From positions 1-64,000 of the forward strand of contig CAISDL010000082.1 of assembly GCA_903884065.1 (NCBI GenBank): 64,000 nt of DNA, in the 5' to 3' direction. Below, piece after piece: positions 43,007 through 52,407 of the stretch (positions are counted from its first letter, which is position 1; each line of letters starts with the position of its first letter). This stretch comes from an uncultured Actinomycetes bacterium (GTDB lineage: Bacteria; Actinomycetota; Actinomycetes; Mycobacteriales; Mycobacteriaceae). A model generated the notes under the pieces. The model made no database searches, was not told the DNA's origin, and saw only the letters and a program-made list of their open reading frames with translations. The position numbers and the translations under genes were made by a program.

Positions 43007-44254
43007 TCAACCGACCGGCACCGGCACCGGAGTTGTGGTGACCGCTGCTGTCGGCAGCGGTTCCTCGGTCTGCGCGGGAGCCGTCTGGGCGGTCGGGGTC
43101 TGGACGGTCGGGGTCTGGGCGGTCGGGGCCGGTACGTCGCTTGCCGATTCGGGGACGGTTTCACTCACCGCGGTCTGAGGTGCCGGCGCGGCGGTGCTGG
43201 TGTTTGCCGCCCTCGGCGCCTCACCCGTCGTGGTCACCGGCGCAGCCGTCGTCTGCTCCGCCGAAGCGTTGGCCGCGGTGGTGGCGGACGTCGGAGCCGC
43301 CGCACTGGGCGTCGGCGCGACACTGGTCGGAGTCGTGGCTTGCGCGCTCTGCGTGTCCGGCGAGGTCGTCGAGGGTATCGACGACGCCGACGATTCGGTG
43401 GGTGACGCGGACGTCGGAATGGTCGACACCGGCGAACTGGTGACGGTCGTCGACGAATCGGACGAGGGCGCAGTCCCCGACGTCGGGGTTTCCGAGGTGG
43501 CCGAGGTGGTCAGCGGCGGAGCACCCGGCGTGCTGGTCGGCTCGACGGCCGGAACCAGCGCAGCCGACGACGGCGGCACGGTGTAGACGACGCCGGGGGG
43601 TGCGGTGGCCTCGGGATCGCGCTCGACCACCTTGGCCGACAGATCGTTGAACTGATCGAGCAGTTCCTGCTTCTGCTGTTGGTTGTCAATGGTGGCGACC
43701 TGGGTGCTCACCGCGACCAGTTTGTCCTGAGCCTGCTCCCAGTCACCCTGGGCGATGAGGTCCTGAACCTGGTTGAGTTCGGTCTTGGCGGCCAACCCGA
43801 CCTGGTCGTCACGGACCTGCTTGGACGCACCGAACAGCATGGTGCGCACACCGTAGAGGGGATCACCGGGTCCGGCACCGGCCACGACCGCGCCGAATCC
43901 GCCGATGCAGAGCACCGCGGCGGCGGCGGCGCCGATTGTGCTCAGTCCGCGCCGGTTGCGGTTCTGGGTGCTGCGGGCCTGGAGCGCGGCTCGTTGCCCC
44001 CGGTCCAGCCCGGGGCGTCGTTTCTCCGCGAGGCCGGCGTTCAGGGCGGCGACCGCGTCGGCCTCGGCGATCAGTCCGGTCGCCGGGGGCCAGCGCATCT
44101 CGTCGCGCCAGCCGCCGAGTAGTGCAGCCAGCTCCGCATCTGCGGGGTCCTGCGGGATCGCCCGCCCGCCGCCGGCCAGTGCGTCGACGAAGCTGTCGGC
44201 GCGGCGAACGGCGTCCAGTGAGGGTTCCTGCGGCCCGGATCCAAAATCACGCAT
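43007..44254 (-). CDS. rsdA: Anti-sigma-D factor with long extracytoplasmic Ser/Thr/Pro-rich tail
   Basis: Cytoplasmic N-terminus, single TM TIGAAAAAVLCIGGFGAVVAG, low-complexity S/T/P tail; overlaps sigD stop by 8 bp. Confidence 0.88.
   Translation of the reverse strand: MRDFGSGPQEPSLDAVRRADSFVDALAGGGRAIPQDPADAELAALLGGWRDEMRWPPATGLIAEADAVAALNAGLAEKRRPGLDRGQRAALQARSTQNRNRRGLSTIGAAAAAVLCIGGFGAVVAGAGPGDPLYGVRTMLFGASKQVRDDQVGLAAKTELNQVQDLIAQGDWEQAQDKLVAVSTQVATIDNQQQKQELLDQFNDLSAKVVERDPEATAPPGVVYTVPPSSAALVPAVEPTSTPGAPPLTTSATSETPTSGTAPSSDSSTTVTSSPVSTIPTSASPTESSASSIPSTTSPDTQSAQATTPTSVAPTPSAAAPTSATTAANASAEQTTAAPVTTTGEAPRAANTSTAAPAPQTAVSETVPESASDVPAPTAQTPTVQTPTAQTAPAQTEEPLPTAAVTTTPVPVPVG
43084..43128 (-). 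repeat. Three 15-bp in-frame tandem repeats in the rsdA tail
   Basis: tctgggcggtcgggg / tctggacggtcgggg / tctgggcggtcgggg. Confidence 0.9.
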
Positions 44255-44843
44255 AGTCGAACCCCGTTCCGGAGATCTCCGACTTCAGCCGCGCCAGGGC
44301 GCGGTGCTGGGCCACCCGGACGGCGCCGGGTGTGCTGCCGACCGCCTCAGCGGTCTCCTCGGCCGACAGTCCCACCACAATCCGCAGCGTGAGGATCTCG
44401 CGTTGCTTCTCCGGCAGCACGGCGAGCAACCGGTTCATCCGGGCGGCAGTGTCGGATTGGAGTGCCATCTGCTCGGGGCCGGCGTCCAGCGAGGACCGCT
44501 CCGGCACCACGTCAGTGGGTTCAGAGCGATTTCGGGCCGCCGCGCGATGCGCGTCAGCGACCTTGTGTGAAGCGATGCCGTACACGAAGGCCAGAAACGG
44601 GCGTCCCTGGTCCTGGTAACGGGGCAGCGCCTGGATGGCGGCCAAGCAAACCTCCTGAGCAACGTCGTCAGCGGATAGACCACTGCGCTCCGAGGATCCA
44701 ATCCGGGCACGGACATAACGGACCACAACGGGGCGGATGATCTCCACTACCTCCCGGAGGGCATCGCGGCTGCCGGCTACTGCCTCGGCAACAGCGGCGT
44801 CGAGACGCTCTCCTGGAATGGTCATCGACGGCGGTGTCTCCAA
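44247..44843 (-). CDS. sigD: RNA polymerase sigma factor SigD (ECF type)
   Basis: RDALREVVEIIRPVVVRYVRARIG..LSADDVAQEVCLAAIQALPRYQDQGRPFLAFVYGIASHKVADAHR; LTLRIVVGLSAEETAEAVGSTPGAVRVAQHRALARLK; start probably 44828. Confidence 0.95.
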   Translation of the reverse strand: METPPSMTIPGERLDAAVAEAVAGSRDALREVVEIIRPVVVRYVRARIGSSERSGLSADDVAQEVCLAAIQALPRYQDQGRPFLAFVYGIASHKVADAHRAAARNRSEPTDVVPERSSLDAGPEQMALQSDTAARMNRLLAVLPEKQREILTLRIVVGLSAEETAEAVGSTPGAVRVAQHRALARLKSEISGTGFDYA

Positions 44844-44916
44844 CGTTACGGATGTGGCAATTCGGACGGCGTGGCTCCAGCTAGTGACAATATCGGCCGA
44901 AGCCGCCCATCGTTGC

Positions 44917-45723
44917 TTAGCGCATCTTCCAATGACCGCCGTGGCGGATCACGAATTGCGCACTTCGGTCTCGGACCTGGGCAATCTCGGCCGGACTGTG
45001 CGATGGGCTGCCGATATCGGACAGCAGGCAGGCCAATGCCCACCGCAGCGGTGCCAGCCCGTATGCCTCGGCATCGGCGAGCGCCGCGTCCGCCACGGCT
45101 CGCGAGCCGGTCAGATCTCCGGCGCTGCACATCGCCGCCGCGAGCACGACATCACTCTTGACACGGTGGCGGCGCAGCGTAGGCAGGGCGTCCTGGGCGA
45201 GTTCGACCCCCCGCCGGGCGTGGCGCAGCGCGTCGGAGCCGGCCCCGGCGGCCATCGCAAGTTCGGCGCGGACCCACGCCAGGCGGATCTCCAGTCGCGG
45301 TTCGACGGCGGGGCGGGCCAGCCCGGCGGCGCGTTCCAACAGTGCGGCCGAAGCCGCGAGCCGGCCCACACCCAGCGCGTCGGCCGCCAGGCCGATCAAC
45401 GCGTCGGTCCCGGCCTCCGGGTCACCGCCGGCAGCGGCCCAAGCGCGGCCGTCCCAGTCATGGGCCCGCCAGTGCCAACCGAGTTGACGCAGAAAGGACG
45501 CGTAGGTGCTCAGCCCCAGGGAACGCAGGCGGCCGGCTCGCTCGCTGTGGATCAACACCGAGAGCTCCGCGCGGGCCGCCGCATATCGGCCCTGCCCACC
45601 GGCGGCTACGGCGCGCAACCAGAGGTCCTCCGGACTGCGGGCCGCGGGCAGTGGCCACCGACCTGGATGGCCGCCGAAGGCGGCGGCAGCCATGGTGGAA
45701 GACATCGAGCGCGACGGTATCAA
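44917..45723 (-). CDS. Conserved helical-repeat (TPR-like) protein, Rv3415c-like
   Basis: Ala/Leu-rich alternating helices; conserved position between sigD and whiB3; start may be 45705. Confidence 0.7.
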   Translation of the reverse strand: MIPSRSMSSTMAAAAFGGHPGRWPLPAARSPEDLWLRAVAAGGQGRYAAARAELSVLIHSERAGRLRSLGLSTYASFLRQLGWHWRAHDWDGRAWAAAGGDPEAGTDALIGLAADALGVGRLAASAALLERAAGLARPAVEPRLEIRLAWVRAELAMAAGAGSDALRHARRGVELAQDALPTLRRHRVKSDVVLAAAMCSAGDLTGSRAVADAALADAEAYGLAPLRWALACLLSDIGSPSHSPAEIAQVRDRSAQFVIRHGGHWKMR

Positions 45724-46021
45724 TTGTGCAGTTAAGAGTTTGTGGTCCCCGTGTTACGGCCGTGTCAACTCCGGCTGTGAGAAACCGGTTTTCAACGACG
45801 GCGCCGACAGTCGTCCTGCGTAATCCAAATGTGACCGGATCTCAAGATGAACGCGACGTAAATTCCTGTGCTGCGGAGATGCGATGGCCAAGGGTTCAGC
45901 CTATTGACGCGGTTTCACCGCCCCTCCTAGCGTGGAGGGCGAGTGGTCACCGGCGACTGCATCTCGATAACCGTCAGCAGACTGATAAGTGCGAGACATG
46001 CACGGAGAGAGAGACTTTCAC

Positions 46022-46315
46022 ATGTTGCAGCCGCAGCAATTACCAGGACCGAACGCAGACTTGTGGGATTGGCAGATGCATGGCAGCTGCCGGGGCATCG
46101 AATCGTCGGTGTTCTTCCATCCGGACGGGGAACGCGGCCGCGCTCGCGCTCAGCGCGAACTGCGCGCCAAGCAGTTGTGCCGGCAGTGCCCAGTGATCAC
46201 GCAGTGCCGGACCCACGCGCTCAAGGTCGGCGAGCCCTATGGGATCTGGGGTGGCTTGAGCGAGTCGGAGCGTGAACTCCTGCTCAAGAACGGACTGCGT
46301 CGCCGCACCGCCTGA
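46022..46315 (+). CDS. whiB3: WhiB-family redox-sensing regulator WhiB3
   Basis: QPQQLPGPNADLWDWQMHGSCRGIESSVFFHPDGERGRARAQRELRAKQLCRQCPVITQCRTHALKVGEPYGIWGGLSESERELLL: four Cys plus GIWGG turn. Confidence 0.95.
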   Translation: MLQPQQLPGPNADLWDWQMHGSCRGIESSVFFHPDGERGRARAQRELRAKQLCRQCPVITQCRTHALKVGEPYGIWGGLSESERELLLKNGLRRRTA

Positions 46316-46321
46316 CGTGCG

Positions 46322-46708
46322 CTACTGCGCCATCGGCAGGTCATTGGTGGTGGCCATGTCGCTGCCGATACCGCAGCGGCTGCGCAGATCGGCGAGCGGC
46401 TGACGGATCGCCCGGATTTCGGCCTTGGTCTGCGGCCGGGCGTCCAGGTACTCCTGCACCTGTCCGAGAACCTGGTCGCGCGGCTGGCCTTTGAGGTTGG
46501 TGACGAACTCGTTGACGTCGGGGTGGGTGAACAGGTAGGCCGAGGTCGCCGCGGACACCCCCGCCGCCACACCGGCCATATCGGCCGCCGTGCAGTTGGG
46601 CGGATCGGCCAGTGCCGCAGGCGCCCAGGCCACAAGCGATGCGGCCATGGCCGCGGCACCCACGGCGCCGGCGAGGATGTGACGGAACGAACCGGGACTG
46701 AGCGCCAT
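46322..46708 (-). CDS. Secreted hemophore-family haem-binding protein
   Basis: Signal peptide ...AWAPAALA, mature DPPNCTAADMAGVAAGVSAATSAYLFTHPDVNEFVTNLKGQPRDQVLGQVQEYLDARPQTKAEIRAIRQPLADLRSRC, typical of the mycobacterial hemophore-like family. Confidence 0.85.
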   Translation of the reverse strand: MALSPGSFRHILAGAVGAAAMAASLVAWAPAALADPPNCTAADMAGVAAGVSAATSAYLFTHPDVNEFVTNLKGQPRDQVLGQVQEYLDARPQTKAEIRAIRQPLADLRSRCGIGSDMATTNDLPMAQ

Positions 46709-46742
46709 GTCGGACTTCTCCTTTGAGGTGATCGCTGAACGG

Positions 46743-47030
46743 CTACCGGGGCTGGGGCCGGTTGCCGCCGCCGAAGTTCGGGAGGTCGAAGATGATCCCC
46801 GGGTTGTAGTCGTCGTAGTAATCGCAGGCCGGGTTGCCGTAGCACGGGTAGGGGTTGTAGGTCGGCACGCTGGTCGGCGCCCCGGAACTGCCGGTGACAG
46901 TTCCACTGGCACACAACGTGCTTCCCGTGACGGTGTTGCAGTCGGCCGCCGCCGTCGGCGCGACGGTCAACCCCAAGGCCGCCGCGGCGATTACCAGAGC
47001 GGGAACGAGGCCGAGTGTTCTCACGTGCAC
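46743..47030 (-). CDS. Small secreted Cys/Tyr/Pro-rich protein, unknown function
   Basis: VHVRTLGLVPALVIAAAALGLTVAPTAAA signal peptide; mature DCNTVTGSTLCASGTVTGSSGAPTSVPTYNPYPCYGNPACDYYDDYNPGIIFDLPNFGGGNRPQPR. Confidence 0.7.
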   Translation of the reverse strand: MHVRTLGLVPALVIAAAALGLTVAPTAAADCNTVTGSTLCASGTVTGSSGAPTSVPTYNPYPCYGNPACDYYDDYNPGIIFDLPNFGGGNRPQPR

Positions 47031-47255
47031 GGCGGAACCCTTCTGCTGATGCCTTCGGACAGCTAACCACGTGCGGACATGACGAGCCCTCGGTAAAGGT
47101 GCCCAAATCCGGCGATTCATGACGATCTAGCTCTCAGTTCCCTCCTGAGGTCTATGTACCCGGATCCGTCGAACGGGGATTCTGAACACATATCGTGACC
47201 CAACAGGGTCAATCGCCTGCCTCGGATGTGAGGCGCTCCAGGAGGAGCCGAAACG

Positions 47256-47369
47256 ATGGACAGTCTGCTCAACATTTGGCACATCGAAACCCTCGGACCG
47301 CTGGCCGGTGTGGCCGCGCTCGTCGGAGCGGGCTGCTGGGTGGCCTGGGAAGCCCTCCGGCGTAGCTGA
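47256..47369 (+). CDS. Unannotated 37-aa membrane peptide
   Basis: MDSLLNIWHIETLGPLAGVAALVGAGCWVAWEALRRS*, preceded by RBS-like ggaggag at 47241-47247; single predicted TM helix and basic C-terminus; absent from the supplied ORF track (below the size cut-off). Confidence 0.55.
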   Translation: MDSLLNIWHIETLGPLAGVAALVGAGCWVAWEALRRS

Positions 47370-47384
47370 ACACCTCTCGACCCG

Positions 47385-48083
47385 TCAACCCGGCGTCGCG
47401 ACGCCCATCGAACCGAGGTAGTAGGTTTCCTGGCCGGTCGGATAACCCCCACCGTCGGTGGCGATGTGAACGTGGTCAAAGTGGTTGGCGGTTTCGTTGC
47501 CGTAATCCGCAGTCCAGCTTGGCGCGCCGATGCCCGGATAAAAGCCCTGTCGCCAGATCACGTGTAGGACCCCCCAGCGTTTCGCGTTGGCCAGAGCGAA
47601 CCCGGCAATCTGGTTGCCCAGTTCAATGCCCTCCGGGGATTGATAGTTCGGGATCATCACGTCGATCGCCAAGCCTTCGGGATGCCATCTCAACGGATCC
47701 TGCCGTACGCCGCCGATCGTCTTGATGTCGAGAAACATCATGCTGATCGCCCGTGCCGCCCAGATGGTGTGGACCTGCAGTCCCTGCTCCGGCGCAACGC
47801 CGCGCGGCAACTCGACTTGGAAGTCCTGAGCAGCCACGGGGGCACTGGCCGCCAACAACTCGGCTTCGGTCACATTCGCGGTGGGGGGCGCGCCGGGGAC
47901 CGCGGGAATCGGCCCGGGCGGGAATGCCACGGAAGGCGGTGCGCTGATGGGCACGGCGGCGGATGCCCCGGTAGGCACCGGTGTGGGCTCTTTTTCGTTG
48001 CCCTGGACGTAGAACATCGCGGCGGCGACGGCGACGGACATCGCAGCCGCCAACAAGCGTCCCCCGGAATGCGCCCCTGCCAT
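47385..48083 (-). CDS. Exported protein with M15/extensin-like HxxGxAxD...HFDHVHI motifs
   Basis: N-terminal TM GGRLLAAAMSVAVAAAMFYVQG; WHPEGLAIDVMIPN and NHFDHVHIATDGGGYPTG zinc-ligand-like motifs. Confidence 0.75.
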   Translation of the reverse strand: MAGAHSGGRLLAAAMSVAVAAAMFYVQGNEKEPTPVPTGASAAVPISAPPSVAFPPGPIPAVPGAPPTANVTEAELLAASAPVAAQDFQVELPRGVAPEQGLQVHTIWAARAISMMFLDIKTIGGVRQDPLRWHPEGLAIDVMIPNYQSPEGIELGNQIAGFALANAKRWGVLHVIWRQGFYPGIGAPSWTADYGNETANHFDHVHIATDGGGYPTGQETYYLGSMGVATPG

Positions 48084-48180
48084 GACAACGAACCTTACTG
48101 GGAATGTCACGGCATCTGGTGTGCCGCACTGGGTAGCGGGGCGAACGCCGGGGTGGGACCCCGGCGGCCGCTCGGCGGGA

Positions 48181-48210
48181 AAGGGGCACACCCAGTCGGG
48201 TGTGCCCCTT
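48181..48210 (-). terminator. Intrinsic terminator-like hairpin after groEL1
   Basis: aaggggcacaccc-agtc-gggtgtgcccctt perfect 13-bp stem, 18 bp past the groEL1 stop on the minus strand. Confidence 0.85.
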
Positions 48211-48228
48211 CTCCCAGCTTCTCGTTTT

Positions 48229-49848
48229 CTAGTGGCTGTGGCCGTGGTGGCCGTGGCCGTCGTCGTCGGAGTCTGCGACCCGATCGACGATGGCGGTCTC
48301 GGTGGTCAGCAGCATCCTCGCCACCGAGGCGGCGTTGACCACCGCGGAACGGGTCACCTTGACCGGGTCGATGATGCCGTCAGCCACCAGGTCGCCGTAG
48401 GACAGCGTCGCGGCGTTGAAGCCATGACCGGCAGGCAATTCGGAGACTTTGTTGACGACCACGGCCCCGTCCATACCGGCGTTGCTGGCGATCCAGTACA
48501 GCGGCGCGGAAAGAGCGTCATGGAACACCTGCACACCCAGCGCCTCGTCACCGGAAAGCTTCTCGAGCAACGGCTTCAGCGCAGCACGGGCCTGCACCAA
48601 CGCGCTGCCGCCGCCCGGGATGATGCCCTCCTCGACCGCAGCCTTGGCCGCGGACACCGCGTCCTCGACCCGGAGCTTGCGCTCCTTGAGCGCGGTCTCG
48701 GTGGCAGCGCCGACCTTGATGACCGCCACCCCGCCGGCGAGCTTGGCGACCCGCTCCTGGAGCTTCTCGCGGTCCCAGTCGGAGTCGCTTGCTTCCATCT
48801 CACTCTTGAGCTGCTTGACCCGATCGGCGATGGCCTCGTGCGTCCCGCCGCCCTCGACGATGACCGTGGAGTCCTTGCTGACCACCACACGGCGAGCCGA
48901 TCCCAGCACATCGAGGCCGGCCTCGCGCAGCAGCAGACCCACATCGGGGTTGACGACCTGGCCGCCGGTGACGATGGCGAGGTCCTCCAGGAATGCCTTG
49001 CGACGGTCGCCGAAGAACGGCGCCTTGACCGCAACGGCCTTGAGCGTCTTGCGGATAGCGTTGACCACCAGGGTGGACAGCGCCTCGCCCTCGACGTCTT
49101 CGGCCACGATCAGCAGCGGCTTGCCGGCCTCGGCCACCTTCTCCAACAGCGGCAGCAGGTCGGGCAGGGAGCTGACCTTGTCGCGGTGCAGCAGCACCAC
49201 GGCGTCCTCGAGGATGGCCTCCTGCAAATCGAAGTCGGTGACGAAGTAGGCCGAGATGAAGCTCTTGTCGAAACCGACCCCCTCGGTGATCTCCAATTCG
49301 GTTTCCATGGTCGAGGATTCCTCGATGGTGACCACGCCGTCGGCGCCGACTCGTGTCATACCCTCGCCGACCATCTCGCCGACTTCCTCATCGCGCGAGG
49401 AGACGGTGGCGACCTGGGCGATGCCGTTCTTGCCGGCCACCGGGGTGGCCGCGTCGAGCAGGGCCTGGGAGACCGCCTCGGCGGCCTTGGCCATACCCGA
49501 GCCCAGCGTGATGGGGTTGGCACCCGCGGCCACGTTGCGCAGGCCGTTCTTGATCAGCGCCTGGGCCAGCACGGTCGCGGTGGTGGTGCCGTCGCCGGCG
49601 ACGTCGTTGGTCTTGGTCGCCACCGACTTCACCAACTGGGCACCGAGGTTCTCGAACGGGTCCGGGAGGTCGATCTCGCGGGCGATGGTCACACCGTCAT
49701 TGGTGACGGTCGGGCCCCCGTACGCCTTGGACAGCACGACATGCCGGCCACGCGGGCCGAGTGTGACGCGCACGGCAGCGGCGAGCTTGTCGACGCCGGC
49801 CTCCATCGCACGCCGGGCGGTTTCGTTGTATTCGATCTGCTTGCTCAT
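48229..49848 (-). CDS. groEL1: Chaperonin GroEL1 (histidine-rich C-terminus)
   Basis: [40 protein letters not shown]-terminal [14 protein letters not shown] typical of mycobacterial GroEL1. Confidence 0.97.
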   Translation of the reverse strand: MSKQIEYNETARRAMEAGVDKLAAAVRVTLGPRGRHVVLSKAYGGPTVTNDGVTIAREIDLPDPFENLGAQLVKSVATKTNDVAGDGTTTATVLAQALIKNGLRNVAAGANPITLGSGMAKAAEAVSQALLDAATPVAGKNGIAQVATVSSRDEEVGEMVGEGMTRVGADGVVTIEESSTMETELEITEGVGFDKSFISAYFVTDFDLQEAILEDAVVLLHRDKVSSLPDLLPLLEKVAEAGKPLLIVAEDVEGEALSTLVVNAIRKTLKAVAVKAPFFGDRRKAFLEDLAIVTGGQVVNPDVGLLLREAGLDVLGSARRVVVSKDSTVIVEGGGTHEAIADRVKQLKSEMEASDSDWDREKLQERVAKLAGGVAVIKVGAATETALKERKLRVEDAVSAAKAAVEEGIIPGGGSALVQARAALKPLLEKLSGDEALGVQVFHDALSAPLYWIASNAGMDGAVVVNKVSELPAGHGFNAATLSYGDLVADGIIDPVKVTRSAVVNAASVARMLLTTETAIVDRVADSDDDGHGHHGHSH

Positions 49849-49927
49849 GAGTCTCTGTCCTCTAACGTGTTCCGCCCCGGAAACCACCCGATACTCACAC
49901 GGGGATTTCCGGGGCGGCTCACTGCGG

Positions 49928-50230
49928 TTACTTGTTGACGACCGCCAGCACGTCGCGGGCAGACAGGATCAGGTACTCCTCGCCGCCGTACTTGATCTCG
50001 GTGCCGCCGTACTTGCTGTAGATAACGGTGTCGCCCTCGGCGACGTCCAACGGAATCCGCTTTTCGCCATCCTCGTCCCACCGGCCGGGGCCGACGGCGA
50101 CGACAGTGCCCTCTTGCGGCTTCTCCTTGGCGGTATCCGGGATGACCAGACCCGACGCAGTCGTCGTCTCGGCCTCGTTCGCCTGAACGAGGATCTTGTC
50201 CTCGAGGGGCCTGATGTTCACGCTCGCCAC
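49928..50230 (-). CDS. groES: Co-chaperonin GroES
   Basis: [89 protein letters not shown]. Confidence 0.97.
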   Translation of the reverse strand: MASVNIRPLEDKILVQANEAETTTASGLVIPDTAKEKPQEGTVVAVGPGRWDEDGEKRIPLDVAEGDTVIYSKYGGTEIKYGGEEYLILSARDVLAVVNK

Positions 50231-50360
50231 GTGGTCCTCCACTTATTCGATGTTCTTGGGCCGGGGGTTTTCCCGGACCGGTTTCACCAGGTGTTCGGCA
50301 TTCGTCCTCACCCTCGCGCCGTCGTCGCGGGTGCCGACACAGGGGTTGTCCGCCTGCCAC

Positions 50361-50392
50361 CTAGCACTCTATACCCGAGAGTGCTAGCACTC
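50361..50392. promoter_or_regulatory. CIRCE (HrcA operator) upstream of groES-groEL1, with an additional overlapping half-site
   Basis: CTAGCACTC-tatacccga-GAGTGCTAG (50361-50387), immediately followed by CACTC making GAGTGCTAGCACTC (50379-50392). Confidence 0.95.
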
Positions 50393-50474
50393 AAGGGGGG
50401 GTCGGTGCGATTCGCCGAGGGCGAAGTCGCCGCTGCGTCAGCCCAGGTAGGAGGGCACCTCCGCGAAATACGGG

Positions 50475-50921
50475 TCAGCTGTCGAAGGCGGCGGGGTCGA
50501 TCAGCAGGTGGTCGGAAACATCCCCGACCATCTCCACATCGGCGATGCGCTCGGTGAAGTGCCACCCGGCACCCGGGTCGTGGGCGAACCGGTCGTCGTA
50601 GCGGCCGACGACGATCGGCTGCAACGCAATGCGCCCGGTGGCCTGGACCACGCAGAAGGTCGACCGCGCAATGGCGACGCCACCGGTGATCTCCACGATC
50701 GGATTGAGAACCAGGTGCCGCGTCTTCGGAGTGCCGTCGTCGAAGCGCCGGGTGGTCATCGTGAAGACCGCGGCGATGTTGTCCGCGCCGGACACCGTCG
50801 GGGTTCGGGGTCCGCCGAAGGCCGCACGCGCCAGGAGTTCACCGACGCCCTGGAAGTCACCGGCGTCGATCAACTCCGCATAGCGGTAGATCAAATGCAG
50901 GATCGCTTCCCGGTCGCTCAC
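50475..50921 (-). CDS. NTF2-like / SnoaL-like family protein
   Basis: [37 protein letters not shown]...[40 protein letters not shown]...[36 protein letters not shown] overlap with tsaD. Confidence 0.85.
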   Translation of the reverse strand: MSDREAILHLIYRYAELIDAGDFQGVGELLARAAFGGPRTPTVSGADNIAAVFTMTTRRFDDGTPKTRHLVLNPIVEITGGVAIARSTFCVVQATGRIALQPIVVGRYDDRFAHDPGAGWHFTERIADVEMVGDVSDHLLIDPAAFDS

Positions 50922-51943
50922 GAGACCTGCCCACACAGGATCGGCAGTCCCGGGTCGCTGGCCACGTCCAGGGCCGAAGGCTCCGCACCAGCGGCCACCA
51001 GGTGCGCCGCGAAAGAGGCGATCATCGCCCCATTGTCGGTGCACAACCGGGGCCGGGGAATCCGCAGCGTGAGTCCGGCTGCCGCGCAACGCTGTTCGGC
51101 AAGCTCGCGCAGCCGGGAGTTGGCGGCCACCCCGCCGGCGATCAGCAGGGTCGACACGCCCAGGTCGGTCGCCGCCCGCACCGCCTTGGCGGTCAGCACA
51201 TCGGCGACCGACTCCTGAAAGCCGGCGGCGATGTCAGCGGTGTCGGCATCGGGATGGGATTCGACGTAGCGCGCCACGGCGGTCTTGAGGCCGGAGAAGC
51301 TGAAGACATAGGCCGCGTCGCGCGGACCTGTCATGCCACGGGGGAAGACGATCGCATCGGGGTTGCCGGTCCGGGCCAGGTCGTCGAGCACCTTGCCGCC
51401 CGGATAACCCAGCCCCAGCAGCCGGGCCACCTTGTCGTAGGCCTCTCCCGCCGCATCGTCGACGGTGCTGCCGAGTTCCACGATGGGTTGGGCCAATGAC
51501 CGCACATGCAGCAGATGCGTATGCCCACCGGACACCAGCAGGGCCACCGACTCGGGCAGCGGTCCGTGGTCGTAGACGTCTGCCGCCAGGTGGCCGCCGA
51601 GATGATTCACCGCGTAGAAAGGCACCCCCCAGGCCGCGGCATAGCCCTTGGCGGCGGCCACCCCGACCATCAGAGCGCCGGCCAGCCCCGGCCCGATGGT
51701 GGCCGCGACCACATCGGGACGCTCGATCCCGGCGGTCTGCAGTGCGCGGCGCATGGTCGGGCCCAGCGCCTCGAGGTGCGCACGCGACGCCACTTCGGGC
51801 ACCACCCCGCCGAACCGGGCGTGTTCGTCGACGCTGGAGGCCACCTCGTCGGCCAACAGCGTGACGGTGCCGTCGGGTTGCAGACCCGCGATGCCGACTC
51901 CGGTTTCGTCACAGGAGGTTTCGATGGCGAGAATCGTCTTCAC
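50918..51943 (-). CDS. tsaD: tRNA N6-adenosine threonylcarbamoyltransferase
   Basis: [71 protein letters not shown]. Confidence 0.97.
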   Translation of the reverse strand: MKTILAIETSCDETGVGIAGLQPDGTVTLLADEVASSVDEHARFGGVVPEVASRAHLEALGPTMRRALQTAGIERPDVVAATIGPGLAGALMVGVAAAKGYAAAWGVPFYAVNHLGGHLAADVYDHGPLPESVALLVSGGHTHLLHVRSLAQPIVELGSTVDDAAGEAYDKVARLLGLGYPGGKVLDDLARTGNPDAIVFPRGMTGPRDAAYVFSFSGLKTAVARYVESHPDADTADIAAGFQESVADVLTAKAVRAATDLGVSTLLIAGGVAANSRLRELAEQRCAAAGLTLRIPRPRLCTDNGAMIASFAAHLVAAGAEPSALDVASDPGLPILCGQVS

Positions 51944-52407
51944 ACCGGGTCTCTCCGCATGGTGAAGGCATCGGCGCCGCTGACCCGGTAGTACCGTTTG
52001 CGCACACCGACGCCGACGAAGCCGAGGCTGCGGTACAGCGCAAGCGCCGCTTCGTTGTCGGTGCGGACCTCCAGGTACACCGTCGAGTCGGGGCCGGCGA
52101 AGTCCAGCAGCCTGTTCATCATGCCCCGGCCGATACCGAGCCGTTGGTAGGCCGGACCCACCCCGATGGTGTGGATCTCGAACTCGAACGGCGGCGTGCG
52201 ACCCAACCGGGCCACCCCGGCGTAGCCGACCAGGGTGTCGTCGATCCGGGCCGCCACATAGCGGTTGTGGGTCGCGGCCAGTTCCCGAACGAAGGCACCC
52301 TCCGGCCAGGGGTCGTCGCCGTCGAACAGCAGCGCTTCCAACTCCGCGCACCGGGCGGCGTCCCGCCGGGTGAGTTCGTCGTAGACGACGGCATGGGTCT
52401 CAGTCAT
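51940..52407 (-). CDS. rimI: Ribosomal-protein-alanine N-acetyltransferase
   Basis: [75 protein letters not shown]. Confidence 0.93.
   Translation of the reverse strand: MTETHAVVYDELTRRDAARCAELEALLFDGDDPWPEGAFVRELAATHNRYVAARIDDTLVGYAGVARLGRTPPFEFEIHTIGVGPAYQRLGIGRGMMNRLLDFAGPDSTVYLEVRTDNEAALALYRSLGFVGVGVRKRYYRVSGADAFTMRRDPV

Noticed and set aside
48082-49938. 618-aa plus-strand ORF antisense to groEL1
   Set aside because: Antisense artefact of GC skew at third codon positions; groEL1 is certain.
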